Shown: one piece after another, positions 17,290 through 25,993 of the stretch
How the letters are laid out: the number at the start of each line of letters is the position of its first letter
Numbering within the stretch: position 1 is the stretch's first letter
Assembly (NCBI GenBank): GCA_001302245.1
Contig: LGYU01000011.1
Coordinates: 1 to 64,000, forward strand
Reading direction: 5' to 3'
Source of the DNA: Chitinophagaceae bacterium PMP191F
GTDB lineage: Bacteria > Bacteroidota > Bacteroidia > Chitinophagales > Chitinophagaceae
Length of the DNA: 64,000 nucleotides
The notes under the pieces: model-generated
What the model was told of the DNA's origin: nothing
Seen by the model: only the letters and a program-made list of their open reading frames with translations
Databases searched by the model: none
Position numbers and translations under genes: made by a program

Positions 17290-18936
17290 TTATTGAAGAA
17301 ATTTCTCCGGATGTTTTTTATTGAACTCCGTATTGTCCTGAAATGCTTTGGCTACAGCCAGTATGGTTGCTTCATCATACAGGTTGCCCAGCAAGGTAAT
17401 ACTGGTGGGTAAACCATTTTGTGTAAAACCAACAGGAAACACTACCACCGGGTGACCGGTAAGATTGGTCATAGCCAGTTGGCTGCCACCAAAGGTAGGC
17501 GTTATTATTACATCGTATTGTTTCGTAAAAGCATTCAGCTTTTCTATCAGTACCGAGCGGTGACGATTGGCATTGATATATTCTACTGCAGGAACAAAAC
17601 GCGCGGTACGGAAACTGTTTGGCCAGAAACCTTTGTCCTGTCTTCTGATCAGGTCATCACGGTTGCTGCGTGTCAGTTCATCAAAAGCTGCGGCAGATTC
17701 TGCATTGATCACCGGTTCCATAATGTTAAAAGGATAAATAGCAGAATCCGGGAAATCAACAGCAGTGATCTCTGCTCCCAGTTTGCGATATGTTTCCAGC
17801 ACGGCCCACTGAGGAGCTGTTTGTGGCAGATTTTTAAAATAGTTGGCTGCATAGGCAATGCGTAATTTTTTCCAGTTTACTTTACCAGTGTAATTGAATG
17901 CACGTACTATTGCACCTGCATCCTTGCCGTCAGTTCCTTTCAGATAATAAAAAACAACAGCTGCATCTTCTGCGCTGCGGCAGATAGGGCCTGCTTTATC
18001 AAGACTCCAGCTTAATACCATTGCACCACTGCGGCTAACAGAACCAAACGTAGGACGCAAGCCTGTGGTGCCACAGACATTGGACGGCGATACAATGGAA
18101 CCATGTGTTTCTGTACCGATTGCAAAAGGCAACAATCCTGCTGCTGTGGCAGAAGCAGAACCTGCTGAAGAACCGCTTGATCCTTGTTTGATATTCCAGG
18201 GATTGCGTGTTCTGCCACCAAACCACAGATCATTAAACGCCAGCTCGCCCAGTGTTAATTTGGCGCAGAGTACAGCACCGGCTTTTTTAAGCTGTGTATA
18301 CACAAAAGCATCTTCTTCAATTACCTGCTCTTTATAAGGAACCGATCCCCAGGTGGTTTTATACCCTTTTACAGCAAACAGGTCTTTTAAGCCGTAGGGA
18401 ATACCATGCAGCGGTCCGTGGTAAATACCTTTTTTCAGTTCATCATCTGCCTGCTGTGCCTGTTGTAATGCCAGGTCTTCTGTGAGCGTGATTACACATT
18501 CCAGTGTGTCGCCCCATTTTTTCAGGCGATCAAGAAAAAAGTGTGTGAGTTCTACTGAACTGATCTTTTTGTTTTTGATCAGTGATGCCAGTTGTATTAC
18601 AGAATAAAACGCCAGATCGTTTTTATTGGCAGGAAGTGATACCGCAGCCGGAATATTCCAATTGATGGTTTCCTGTTTTACAGGTATTACAAATCCTTGC
18701 GGGGCAGGTGTAAATGCAAAAGGATAGGGGATGCTGTTGGGAATGGATTGCTGGTGCATTTTATGGTAGGTACGCACATTGCGTTTTAACCCATCCAGCA
18801 TAGAATCTTTTTCTGCAGGGGTAAATTGCAGATCCAGTAAACGTTCCGCCTGTGAAACGGTAGCAGTATCGATTACAGTTTGTGAAAAGACATGGGTAGC
18901 AAAGCACACGCATATCAGTAGCAGCAGGTAACGCAT
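17290..18936 (-). CDS. Exported amidase-signature enzyme
   Basis: This 548-residue protein has a signal peptide (about 1-18) and a full amidase-signature domain. The Ser-cis-Ser-Lys triad is visible: Lys in HGIPYGLKDLFAVKG, the Gly/Ser-rich loop QGSSGSSAGSASATAAG, and the nucleophile region ETHGSIVSPSN. It hydrolyses a carboxamide or peptide amide in the periplasm. It is close to GatA in fold, but the signal peptide, the absence of gatB/gatC nearby and the export make a tRNA role unlikely. It leads a two-gene operon with the amidohydrolase. Confidence 0.88.
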   Translation of the reverse strand: MRYLLLLICVCFATHVFSQTVIDTATVSQAERLLDLQFTPAEKDSMLDGLKRNVRTYHKMHQQSIPNSIPYPFAFTPAPQGFVIPVKQETINWNIPAAVSLPANKNDLAFYSVIQLASLIKNKKISSVELTHFFLDRLKKWGDTLECVITLTEDLALQQAQQADDELKKGIYHGPLHGIPYGLKDLFAVKGYKTTWGSVPYKEQVIEEDAFVYTQLKKAGAVLCAKLTLGELAFNDLWFGGRTRNPWNIKQGSSGSSAGSASATAAGLLPFAIGTETHGSIVSPSNVCGTTGLRPTFGSVSRSGAMVLSWSLDKAGPICRSAEDAAVVFYYLKGTDGKDAGAIVRAFNYTGKVNWKKLRIAYAANYFKNLPQTAPQWAVLETYRKLGAEITAVDFPDSAIYPFNIMEPVINAESAAAFDELTRSNRDDLIRRQDKGFWPNSFRTARFVPAVEYINANRHRSVLIEKLNAFTKQYDVIITPTFGGSQLAMTNLTGHPVVVFPVGFTQNGLPTSITLLGNLYDEATILAVAKAFQDNTEFNKKHPEKFLQ

Positions 18937-19309
18937 ATACAGTCAGTAGTTGGTTTATTATTGGCAGTTATAATACCGTACCGTATAAAGATAAGGCAGG
19001 CAGTTTGAAGTTGGAAGAAGTCGGGAAGACCGGAAGATAAAAGGTACAAGCGCAGGGTTCCAGGCGTAATTGTTGGTAAGTTGAAAAATTAACAAGGGAT
19101 TGTTCACTGCTAACAGCTAATATCCAATTGCTAATATCTTTCTTCGTGTTCCTTTATGTCTCCGCGTCTTTGGGGTTCTAATAAGTCTGAAATGGCTGTG
19201 AGTCATGAGCAAGGATCGCAACGACCACTCACTATTCACGTTTCATGATTGATGTTTCTCTTTTCACATAATCAGCAATCTGGCATCAGCACCAGAAACC
19301 TGCAACCTC
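18937..19309. repeat. Gene-free gap filled with degenerate repeat words, copy 3
   Basis: This 373-base gap has no convincing gene. Bases 19010-19045 hold GTCGGGAAGACCGGAAG and AAAGGTACAAGCGCAGG. Bases 19073-19175 match 1245-1320, including CTTTCTTCGTGTTCCTTT. Bases 19225-19255 read CACTCACTATTCACG followed by TTCATGATT, and near 19297 is AACCTGCAACCTCT, a word also seen near 43165 and 47800. Confidence 0.65.
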
Positions 19310-20422
19310 TCAGATCCCTACCAGGAACTGACTGGTGATGTAATCAACAACAGATGTAAGATTTTTATTCTGTTCAAATACTTTTAACTGGCGGTCTGCA
19401 CCGGTGCCTTCTTCCATCATGCGGGGAATATGATTGATGGCGTGCCTGCTACCCAGGTGATCCACTACGTCGTCAATAAAATCAAGCAGTTCGTAGATCA
19501 GTACACGGGTGTTGGTCTCTTCTTCTTTGCCAAAATCGATCAGTCGCCCATCAATACCATAACGGCTGGCGCGCCATTTATTTTCATTGATCAGTGCGCG
19601 GGAGTATTGAATGAAGTTGAGATTCTGCGAACGCAGTTTGTAGATCTTGGCACAAACACCCTGGAACAATGCCGCAATGGCAATGGTTTCATTCACCGTC
19701 ATAGGAACGTCGCAGATGCGGAATTCCACTGTATTAAAGAACGGGTGTACACGAAGGTCCCACCATATTTTTTTAGCGTTGTCAATACAATTGGTCTTTA
19801 CCAGCAGCTTGATATAATTGTCGTACGCTTCAATGCTTTCAAATGTTTCAGGTATACCGGTACGGGGAAATTTATCAAACACTTTTGTACGGAAAGATTT
19901 ATAGCCGGTCTGTCTTCCTTCCCAGAAAGGAGAGTTGGTGCTCAGTGCGTAAATATGCGGTAAGAAATAGCGGGTGGAATTGGCAATGTGATTGGCCATT
20001 TCACGGCTTTCCATGCCTACGTGCACGTGCAAGCCAAAGATCAGGTTGCTGCGGGCAGCCTCCTGCAGCTCGTTTACAATTTCATTATAGCGTATATGGT
20101 CGGTGATCAGCTGGCTTTCCCAATGACTGAAGGGGTGTGTACCTGCTGCACCTATACGACAGTCGAGGCTTTCTGCAATACCTGCAATGGTTCTGCGGAG
20201 AACAGATACATCATTGAAGGCCTCATCTACATTCTGGCAGATATCAGTGCCTACTTCCACTACTGCCTGGTGCATTTCGGCCTTTACTTTATCCTTGATC
20301 ACTTTCTGACCTTCAGTTACTATTCTCTGTTCATGGCTTTTGAGCTCGCGCGTTTGCGGATCCAGAACCATGTATTCTTCTTCAATGCCCAGGGTAAAGT
20401 GGTTGTAATTAATGGCAGCCAT
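19310..20422 (-). CDS. GCS2-family carboxylate-amine ligase (YbdK-like)
   Basis: This 370-residue enzyme belongs to the glutamate-cysteine ligase 2 family (COG2170, glutamine-synthetase-like fold). It shows LGIEEEYMVLDP at the N-terminus, VVEVGTDICQNV, the AGTHPF loop, GLHVHVGM and VEFRICDVPM, the usual metal and ATP ligands. YbdK-type enzymes form an amide between a carboxylate and an amine with ATP. Only weak glutamate-cysteine ligase activity is known for some members, so the true substrate is open. It is downstream of an ATP-grasp ligase gene on the same strand, which suggests sequential ligations. With the amidotransferase and ATP-grasp-like protein at 8-10 kb it forms the proposed split cluster. 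Confidence 0.9.
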   Translation of the reverse strand: MAAINYNHFTLGIEEEYMVLDPQTRELKSHEQRIVTEGQKVIKDKVKAEMHQAVVEVGTDICQNVDEAFNDVSVLRRTIAGIAESLDCRIGAAGTHPFSHWESQLITDHIRYNEIVNELQEAARSNLIFGLHVHVGMESREMANHIANSTRYFLPHIYALSTNSPFWEGRQTGYKSFRTKVFDKFPRTGIPETFESIEAYDNYIKLLVKTNCIDNAKKIWWDLRVHPFFNTVEFRICDVPMTVNETIAIAALFQGVCAKIYKLRSQNLNFIQYSRALINENKWRASRYGIDGRLIDFGKEEETNTRVLIYELLDFIDDVVDHLGSRHAINHIPRMMEEGTGADRQLKVFEQNKNLTSVVDYITSQFLVGI

Positions 20423-20475
20423 AATGTTGATGTACAGATTGGTTTGTGTGCAAATTAATCAATGGGCTAATACTG

Positions 20476-20563
20476 ATCTGAAAATTTGAAGATGTGTCAA
20501 ATTGGAAATGGAGCTTTAGTCGCATTCTTATTTTCAAATTTTCAAATTGGTGCATTTTCAGAT
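20476..20563. repeat. Inverted repeat between the two ligase genes
   Basis: ATCTGAAAAT (20476-20485) is repeated inverted as ATTTTCAGAT (20554-20563), which covers the stop codon of the ATP-grasp gene. Between them lie several CAAATTGG/CAAATTTT words. The stem is long and A/T rich, with no clear T-run. Confidence 0.45.
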
Positions 20564-21511
20564 TAACGCTTGTTTCTTCGTGCTTCTTACCACGTACTGA
20601 CCCCATGTAAGGTTGTCTTTACCTGGTGCATACTGAGTAGCTCTTTCAATAGCATAGTTGGCGGCTGTTTCCACCACCCATTCAAAATTTTCATCGCCAA
20701 TACTGGGACGATCAGCATCAGGAGCAGGGTTGCAGAAATCAATGGCATAAGGCACACCGTCGCGTACAGCCAGCTCTACCGTATTGAAATCATATCCCAG
20801 GTATTGATTCAGCCGGATAACAATATCTTCCATCTGTTGCAAACGTTCTGCAGAAGGTGAGAATGAACTTACATACCGCAGATGATGCGGGTTGCGTGGT
20901 TCGTACGGCATAATACGTACATGCTTACCTCCAATGCAGTAGCAACGGTAATATTCTTCAAAAATAATTTCTTCCTGCAACAGCATTACCAGCTGACCGG
21001 TTTCATGATGTTTGTGAAAGAAATCTTCCATGTCGTGCAGCTTATATACATTTTTCCATCCACCGCCGGCAAATGGTTTCATATATGCAGGAAAACCTAC
21101 GTAATTAAAAATTCCTTCCCAGTCGAGCGGGTAAGACAGGTTGGTAAACGATTCATCACTGGTATCGGGTGGTAATTCGCGAGAAGGCAGAATAACGGTT
21201 TTGGGAACCGGTACGCCTATTTTAACAGCCAGGCAGTTATTAAAGAATTTTTCATCGGCACTGAACCAGAAAGGGTTGTTGATCACTGCAGTACCACAGA
21301 TGGCGGCATCTTTCAGGTAGGCGCGGTAAAAAGGCACGTCCTGCGAAATACGATCTACAATAACAGCGTATTCATCTGCTGCGCCCTGGACCACTTTATC
21401 TATACGAACCGGTTCTGCTACAATGTCATTAAGCCCTTTACTGTTTACACGCTCTATAAAAGCCATCGGAAAAGTTCTTTCCTTACCGAACAGGATTCCA
21501 ATCTTTTTCAT
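20558..21511 (-). CDS. ATP-grasp carboxylate-amine ligase (RimK/D-Ala-D-Ala-ligase-like)
   Basis: This 317-residue protein has an ATP-grasp layout: an N-terminal preATP part starting MKKIGILFGKE, PAYMKPFAGGGWKNVY as the lysine and flexible glycine loop (about 145-160), LLQEEIIFEEYYRCY as the hinge and following strand, and VELAVRDGVPYAIDFCNPAPDAD as the metal-binding acidic and Asn motif (about 258-280). It joins a carboxylate to an amine through an acyl phosphate. The substrate is unknown. Its stop is 135 bases before the GCS2 gene on the same strand and its start faces the esterase gene, so it is the first gene of a probable ligase operon. Confidence 0.82.
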   Translation of the reverse strand: MKKIGILFGKERTFPMAFIERVNSKGLNDIVAEPVRIDKVVQGAADEYAVIVDRISQDVPFYRAYLKDAAICGTAVINNPFWFSADEKFFNNCLAVKIGVPVPKTVILPSRELPPDTSDESFTNLSYPLDWEGIFNYVGFPAYMKPFAGGGWKNVYKLHDMEDFFHKHHETGQLVMLLQEEIIFEEYYRCYCIGGKHVRIMPYEPRNPHHLRYVSSFSPSAERLQQMEDIVIRLNQYLGYDFNTVELAVRDGVPYAIDFCNPAPDADRPSIGDENFEWVVETAANYAIERATQYAPGKDNLTWGQYVVRSTKKQALI

Positions 21512-21714
21512 CAGGAAATAGTGCTTTTGGTTGAATAATAAATGATTGCGGGCAGGTAAGCATAGACGGGTACTGATTAAAGATCGTTCTTTTTTAAGCA
21601 GTCGCAGGTCTCTCTCTCAAATTTATCTGAACGGCGTGTAAAAAACAAATCATAACGCAACATTAAAAAAACAGCTCATTTTTTTGTAAAAGATAGCTAT
21701 AAGGTGTTATTTAT

Positions 21715-21722
21715 TACTTTTG
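21715..21722 (+). promoter_or_regulatory. -7 box of the esterase gene
   Basis: TACTTTTG is an exact TAnnTTTG match and ends four bases before the ATG at 21727. The expected start of transcription falls on or next to the A of the ATG, so the mRNA is probably leaderless. Confidence 0.5.
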
Positions 21723-21726
21723 GCCC

Positions 21727-22545
21727 ATGCAAACACCACTAACGATTGATGCATGGGTTGATTCCCATGCCATTTATTCCGTAAAACTGGGTAGAGAAGT
21801 AAAGTTAACTGTGTACCTGCCGGCCACCCCCGCTAATACTGTTACCACGGATCTGTTACTGGTCAACGACGGACAAGATTTGGAAGCAATGGGTTTTGAT
21901 AAAATGATCGGTTACCTTTTGCATGAAGCAACTATTCATCCTGTATTGTGTGTAGGTATTCATTGTGGCGATGACCGCCTGAATGAATATGGTGTATCAT
22001 CAGGCCCCGACTTTAAAGGTCGTGGTGCCAAAGCTGTACAATATCGCCAGTTCATTGCAGAGGAACTGCTGCCCTGGCTGCATGCACATTATGATCAGTA
22101 TACATTTGGTCAAACTGCTATTGCCGGTTTTTCACTGGGTGCATTGAGTGCGCTGGATATTGCCTGGACACTTCCCGGTGTATTTTCAAAAGTAGGTGCG
22201 TTTTCCGGTTCTTTCTGGTGGCGTTCCAAAGACAGGGCCGACAGGGATTTTAATGAGCAGAAACATCGCATGATGCACATAGCCATCCGCGAAGGAAATT
22301 ACCAGCCCGGTATAAAATTCTTTTTTGAATGTGGTGAGCAGGATGAAAAAGAAGATCGTAATAACAATGGTGTGATCGATTCCATTGATGATACCATTGA
22401 TATTATGCGCGAGCTGCTGGCCAAGGGATATAAAGAAGGAAAGGATCTGTATTACCTGCAGTTGAAAGATGGTAAGCACGATGTTGCCACCTGGGCCAAA
22501 GCTCTGCCCATATTCCTGAAATGGGGATGGAGAAAAAGAGCATAG
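21727..22545 (+). CDS. Esterase-D-like alpha/beta hydrolase with a calcium-loop insert
   Basis: This 272-residue enzyme is a putative esterase of the Fes/esterase D type. The nucleophile elbow is AGFSLGALSA and a late GKHDVATW carries the likely histidine; the acidic residue is probably in FECGEQDE. Residues 210-221 (DRNNNGVIDSID) form a perfect EF-hand/dockerin-type calcium loop inserted just after that acid. No signal peptide is visible, so it is cytoplasmic. It is divergent from the ATP-grasp/GCS2 operon, 215 bases away, and could hydrolyse an ester or amide of that pathway's product. A bidirectional terminator follows. Confidence 0.85.
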   Translation: MQTPLTIDAWVDSHAIYSVKLGREVKLTVYLPATPANTVTTDLLLVNDGQDLEAMGFDKMIGYLLHEATIHPVLCVGIHCGDDRLNEYGVSSGPDFKGRGAKAVQYRQFIAEELLPWLHAHYDQYTFGQTAIAGFSLGALSALDIAWTLPGVFSKVGAFSGSFWWRSKDRADRDFNEQKHRMMHIAIREGNYQPGIKFFFECGEQDEKEDRNNNGVIDSIDDTIDIMRELLAKGYKEGKDLYYLQLKDGKHDVATWAKALPIFLKWGWRKRA

Positions 22546-22586
22546 AACAATGCTGAAGATATAACGAAGCACAAATTATTATACAT

Positions 22587-22620
22587 AAAAAAACCGGTTT
22601 CATTTGAAACCGGTTTTTTT
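22587..22620. terminator. Bidirectional terminator between esterase and Oar-like receptor
   Basis: A perfect 15-base stem (22587-22601 with 22606-22620, core ACCGGTTTC) has A7 on one side and T7 on the other. It serves both convergent genes. Confidence 0.85.
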
Positions 22621-22639
22621 ATTGCGATCAATTCAACGA

Positions 22640-25600
22640 TTAGTTGAAGATATATCTTAAACCAAACTGCATGTAGTAAGTAGAGGTCAGAGAGTTGTTG
22701 TCTCTGAAAGTACTTGTTACAGGTTGGTTACGATCTGTCTGTAATCTGAACGTTGGTTTTACTGTACCATTAGGACCTAATGAAGACTGGTTGGTAGGCA
22801 CTAACAGGGCATTCGCATTGATTGTTTTGTAAATACCCCAGTTTTTGTTGATCAGGTTACCAAAGTTGAAGATATCCAGAGTGAACTGCAGGGTGTTGCG
22901 TTTGCCACCAATGTTAGCAAACAGGTCCTGTGCAATACGGATATCTACCTGGTTGCGCCATGGCAGTCTTCCGCCGTTACGTTCAGCGTACTTACCTTTT
23001 CTTGATTTCAGGTATTTGTCCTGCTCGATATATTTAAAGAACAGGTCGCTCTGTTGTTTAGCGGTATAAGTTACACCGTTGTAAGCGAAATCAGTAAAGG
23101 TGATCTCTGTAGCATCTTTAGGAACATAGATCAGGTCGTTTGTCTGACCGTCACCGTTCAGATCGCTGCTGTAAGTGTAAGAGAAACGGCCACCGATAGA
23201 ACCTTCGATGAACAATGATACTGTTGTAGCCAGGTGTTTCAGGTACTCTTTACGATAAGAAATGCTTGCTACCACACGATCAGGTACTACGTAGTTAGCG
23301 TAGCTCATCTCTGGGTTGTTAGCATTGCGAACGATAGGAGTCAGAGACCATGTATTCAACAACTGGTCACCGCTACCATCATACAGGTTTCTGGCTTCGC
23401 TGTGAATGTAAGCCAATGAAGCAGAGAAACCTTTGCTGAATTGTTTATCAACTTTTGCAGTGATAGACCAGTAGTAACCTTTAGATGCGTTGTCCAGTAC
23501 TGCAGGGTTAAATGCTGATGCATCGTTGCTTGAACTGGGTGCAGCACCGCTGGGGGTAGTACCAGGAGAAACTGCCTGACCGTTGATAAGCGGATTCAGG
23601 AATTTGTTTGTGTTATAATAAGGATAGAAAGGTCTTGAATCAGCATATCCACCGGCAACATTTAATGGGCTTGCTGCTGCCAGGTTCGGGTTTCTGCCCA
23701 GTGCCACGTTCAGGTCTTTGTTGTAGATACCTTCCAGTGTACCAGTCATACCCCATGGCAGTTTCACGTCAACAGCCAGGCTGCTTTTCCATGTCTGCGG
23801 GAATTTGAAGTTACGGCTGATAGCGCTGATAGTGCTGGGAATAGCTGTACCGGCTGCAGGAGGTGTAGCAGGACGGTAAGCAGCAGGATCCGGGTTGAAT
23901 TTGCCGGGAGTGTTAGCCTGTCCAGCATAAGTTTGGGTAAACTGCAGCAGACCAGCATCGCCAGACTGAGCAACGATCCAAACTGTTGGTACACGACCGG
24001 TAAAGATACCGGTACCGCCACGCAATTGTACAGAACGATCACCTTTCACATCCCAGTTAAATCCGATACGGGGAGACCATAAAATCCTTGTTTTAGGCAG
24101 GATACCTGTATTCACTTTTTCACCACCTTCAAAACTTAATGCTGCTACCAGCGGATGTGTTTTGATCTCAGGTACTGAAGGGAAAGTAGGCAGGTCTAAA
24201 CGTAAACCGGCTGTTAAACGGAAGTTTTTAGAGATTGAGATTTCATCCTGACCATATACTGAATACTGAACATATTTAACACGGGGGTAAGCCTGTGCAA
24301 AACCAGGTAACAGTGAGTAGGTCAATGCGAAATCACGAGGTTTGGCACCATTTACAAAATCATCCCATGTGTTGAAAGTGTAATAGCTGGTACCAAAACG
24401 CTGGAAACCGTTTTTAGTGTTCTGGATATCAAACTGAACACCTGCTGTGATGTTGTGAATACCTGTCTGCATAGTGATATAGTCAACAAATGAGTAGGTA
24501 GTCACGTCACGCAGGTTTCCGAAAGTGAAAGGCTCATATCCGAAAGAAGTATAAGGAGTACCATCTTTCAGGATGTCTACAAAAGGAAACGTTTTACTAT
24601 CTGAACTGCGGGGGTCATTCTGGTGAGTATAAGTAGCACGTAAAGTGTTAGCTATTTTACCAAAGTTAGAGTTCAACTCTGCAGCCAGTGAATAGAAGTT
24701 AGCGTCCTGGTAGTAGTTAGCGTTTTTGAACCACAAAGCGTTGATGCTGGTACGTCCGGCACTACTTGAATAACCGCTCAGCGGGCTTCTTGAAGTACTT
24801 ACAAAGCTGGGCGAAGTGCTTTCTACCTGGCTGTAACGAACGTTCAGTCTGTGTTTAGGACTGATATTCCAGTCGATACGGGCAACAAAACGTGTGTTTT
24901 TGCTCTGGAAGTCATAACCCTGGTATGAACCTGGGTCATACTGATATGTATTTTTCAGGTAAGTAGCAATATTGTCCAGGTCTGATGCCAGCGGACGTGC
25001 AATATTGGGATCACTGCCATAAGAACCAACACCAGAAGTTGCAGTAGCTGCATAGGTGGTTTGGCCCGGGCTGGTAGTTTTTCCTCTTTCTGCGTTGATA
25101 AAGAAGAACAGTTTGTTCTTAATGATAGGACCACCAACACGGAAACCGTAGGTATTTACCTGCAGGGGTTGTCTGGTGAACGGATCATTATAACCTACTT
25201 TATTACCTTGTTGGTTCTGATTTCTCCAGAAAGTGTAAGCTGAACCAGAGAAGTCGTTTGTACCGGAACGGGTAACTGCGTTGATAGCGCTACCTACAAA
25301 ACCTGATTGTTTAATATCGTAGGGGTTTACGCTTACTGAAATTTCCTCCAGGGCATCAATAGAGATGGGAGAACCGTTTGCAGGAAGGTTGGTTCCGATA
25401 CCGAATGTGTTGTTGAAATCAGCACCGTCTACAGTGATATAGTTCTGACGGTAGTTACCGCCGCCAATAGCACCAGAGTTGGTAGAGGTTGCTTGGGGTG
25501 TTAAACGGGTCAGGTCATTGATGCTACGTGTAATCGTAGGCATGCTCTGGATTTGCTGACGACCGATGTTGGTGATAGAACCTGTGCGGCTGGCATTCAG

Positions 25601-25993
25601 TACGGAGTTGTTCCGACGTCCTGCTGTTACCACCACATTTTCAAGGGTTTTACCAGATGCAAGCCCTGCATCAAGTACGAAAGGCTCACCCAGTTTCACG
25701 TAAACATCACTGGCTGTGAAGGTTTCAAGCCCAACAAAGGTGATTTTTACAGTGTAAGGACCACCAACACGTACGTTAGCCAGTGTATATTGACCGTTTT
25801 TGCTGGCTGTGGTCGTGTAACGGGTTCCTGACGGGGTGTGAACTGCTTCTACGGTAGCGCCTACCAATGCTCCGCCCTTTTCGTCTTTTACATAACCGCT
25901 GATGCTACCAGTTGTTACCTGGGCAAAACCGGTGGATGATTGGACGAGCATAAAGGCGAGCATAACAAAGAAAAAATGAATGACTCTTCTCAT
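22640..25993 (-). CDS. Oar-like TonB-dependent receptor
   Basis: This 1117-residue outer-membrane protein has a signal peptide (MRRVIHFFFVMLAFMLVQSS), a carboxypeptidase-regulatory-like domain (about 28-110), a plug (about 115-240) with NVVVTAGRR and ITVDGADFNNTFG, and a large barrel ending FGLRYIFN. Length and domain order match Oar of Myxococcus and the related Bacteroidota receptors, which include partners of exported proteases and adhesins. It has no SusD neighbour. The frame is open to 26053 but the signal peptide starts at ATG 25991-25993. A bidirectional terminator lies downstream. The cargo is unknown. Confidence 0.88.
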   Translation of the reverse strand: MRRVIHFFFVMLAFMLVQSSTGFAQVTTGSISGYVKDEKGGALVGATVEAVHTPSGTRYTTTASKNGQYTLANVRVGGPYTVKITFVGLETFTASDVYVKLGEPFVLDAGLASGKTLENVVVTAGRRNNSVLNASRTGSITNIGRQQIQSMPTITRSINDLTRLTPQATSTNSGAIGGGNYRQNYITVDGADFNNTFGIGTNLPANGSPISIDALEEISVSVNPYDIKQSGFVGSAINAVTRSGTNDFSGSAYTFWRNQNQQGNKVGYNDPFTRQPLQVNTYGFRVGGPIIKNKLFFFINAERGKTTSPGQTTYAATATSGVGSYGSDPNIARPLASDLDNIATYLKNTYQYDPGSYQGYDFQSKNTRFVARIDWNISPKHRLNVRYSQVESTSPSFVSTSRSPLSGYSSSAGRTSINALWFKNANYYQDANFYSLAAELNSNFGKIANTLRATYTHQNDPRSSDSKTFPFVDILKDGTPYTSFGYEPFTFGNLRDVTTYSFVDYITMQTGIHNITAGVQFDIQNTKNGFQRFGTSYYTFNTWDDFVNGAKPRDFALTYSLLPGFAQAYPRVKYVQYSVYGQDEISISKNFRLTAGLRLDLPTFPSVPEIKTHPLVAALSFEGGEKVNTGILPKTRILWSPRIGFNWDVKGDRSVQLRGGTGIFTGRVPTVWIVAQSGDAGLLQFTQTYAGQANTPGKFNPDPAAYRPATPPAAGTAIPSTISAISRNFKFPQTWKSSLAVDVKLPWGMTGTLEGIYNKDLNVALGRNPNLAAASPLNVAGGYADSRPFYPYYNTNKFLNPLINGQAVSPGTTPSGAAPSSSNDASAFNPAVLDNASKGYYWSITAKVDKQFSKGFSASLAYIHSEARNLYDGSGDQLLNTWSLTPIVRNANNPEMSYANYVVPDRVVASISYRKEYLKHLATTVSLFIEGSIGGRFSYTYSSDLNGDGQTNDLIYVPKDATEITFTDFAYNGVTYTAKQQSDLFFKYIEQDKYLKSRKGKYAERNGGRLPWRNQVDIRIAQDLFANIGGKRNTLQFTLDIFNFGNLINKNWGIYKTINANALLVPTNQSSLGPNGTVKPTFRLQTDRNQPVTSTFRDNNSLTSTYYMQFGLRYIFN

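Noticed and set aside
17290-18936. The amidase as GatA (tRNA amidation)
   Set aside because: It has a signal peptide and no gatB or gatC neighbours.
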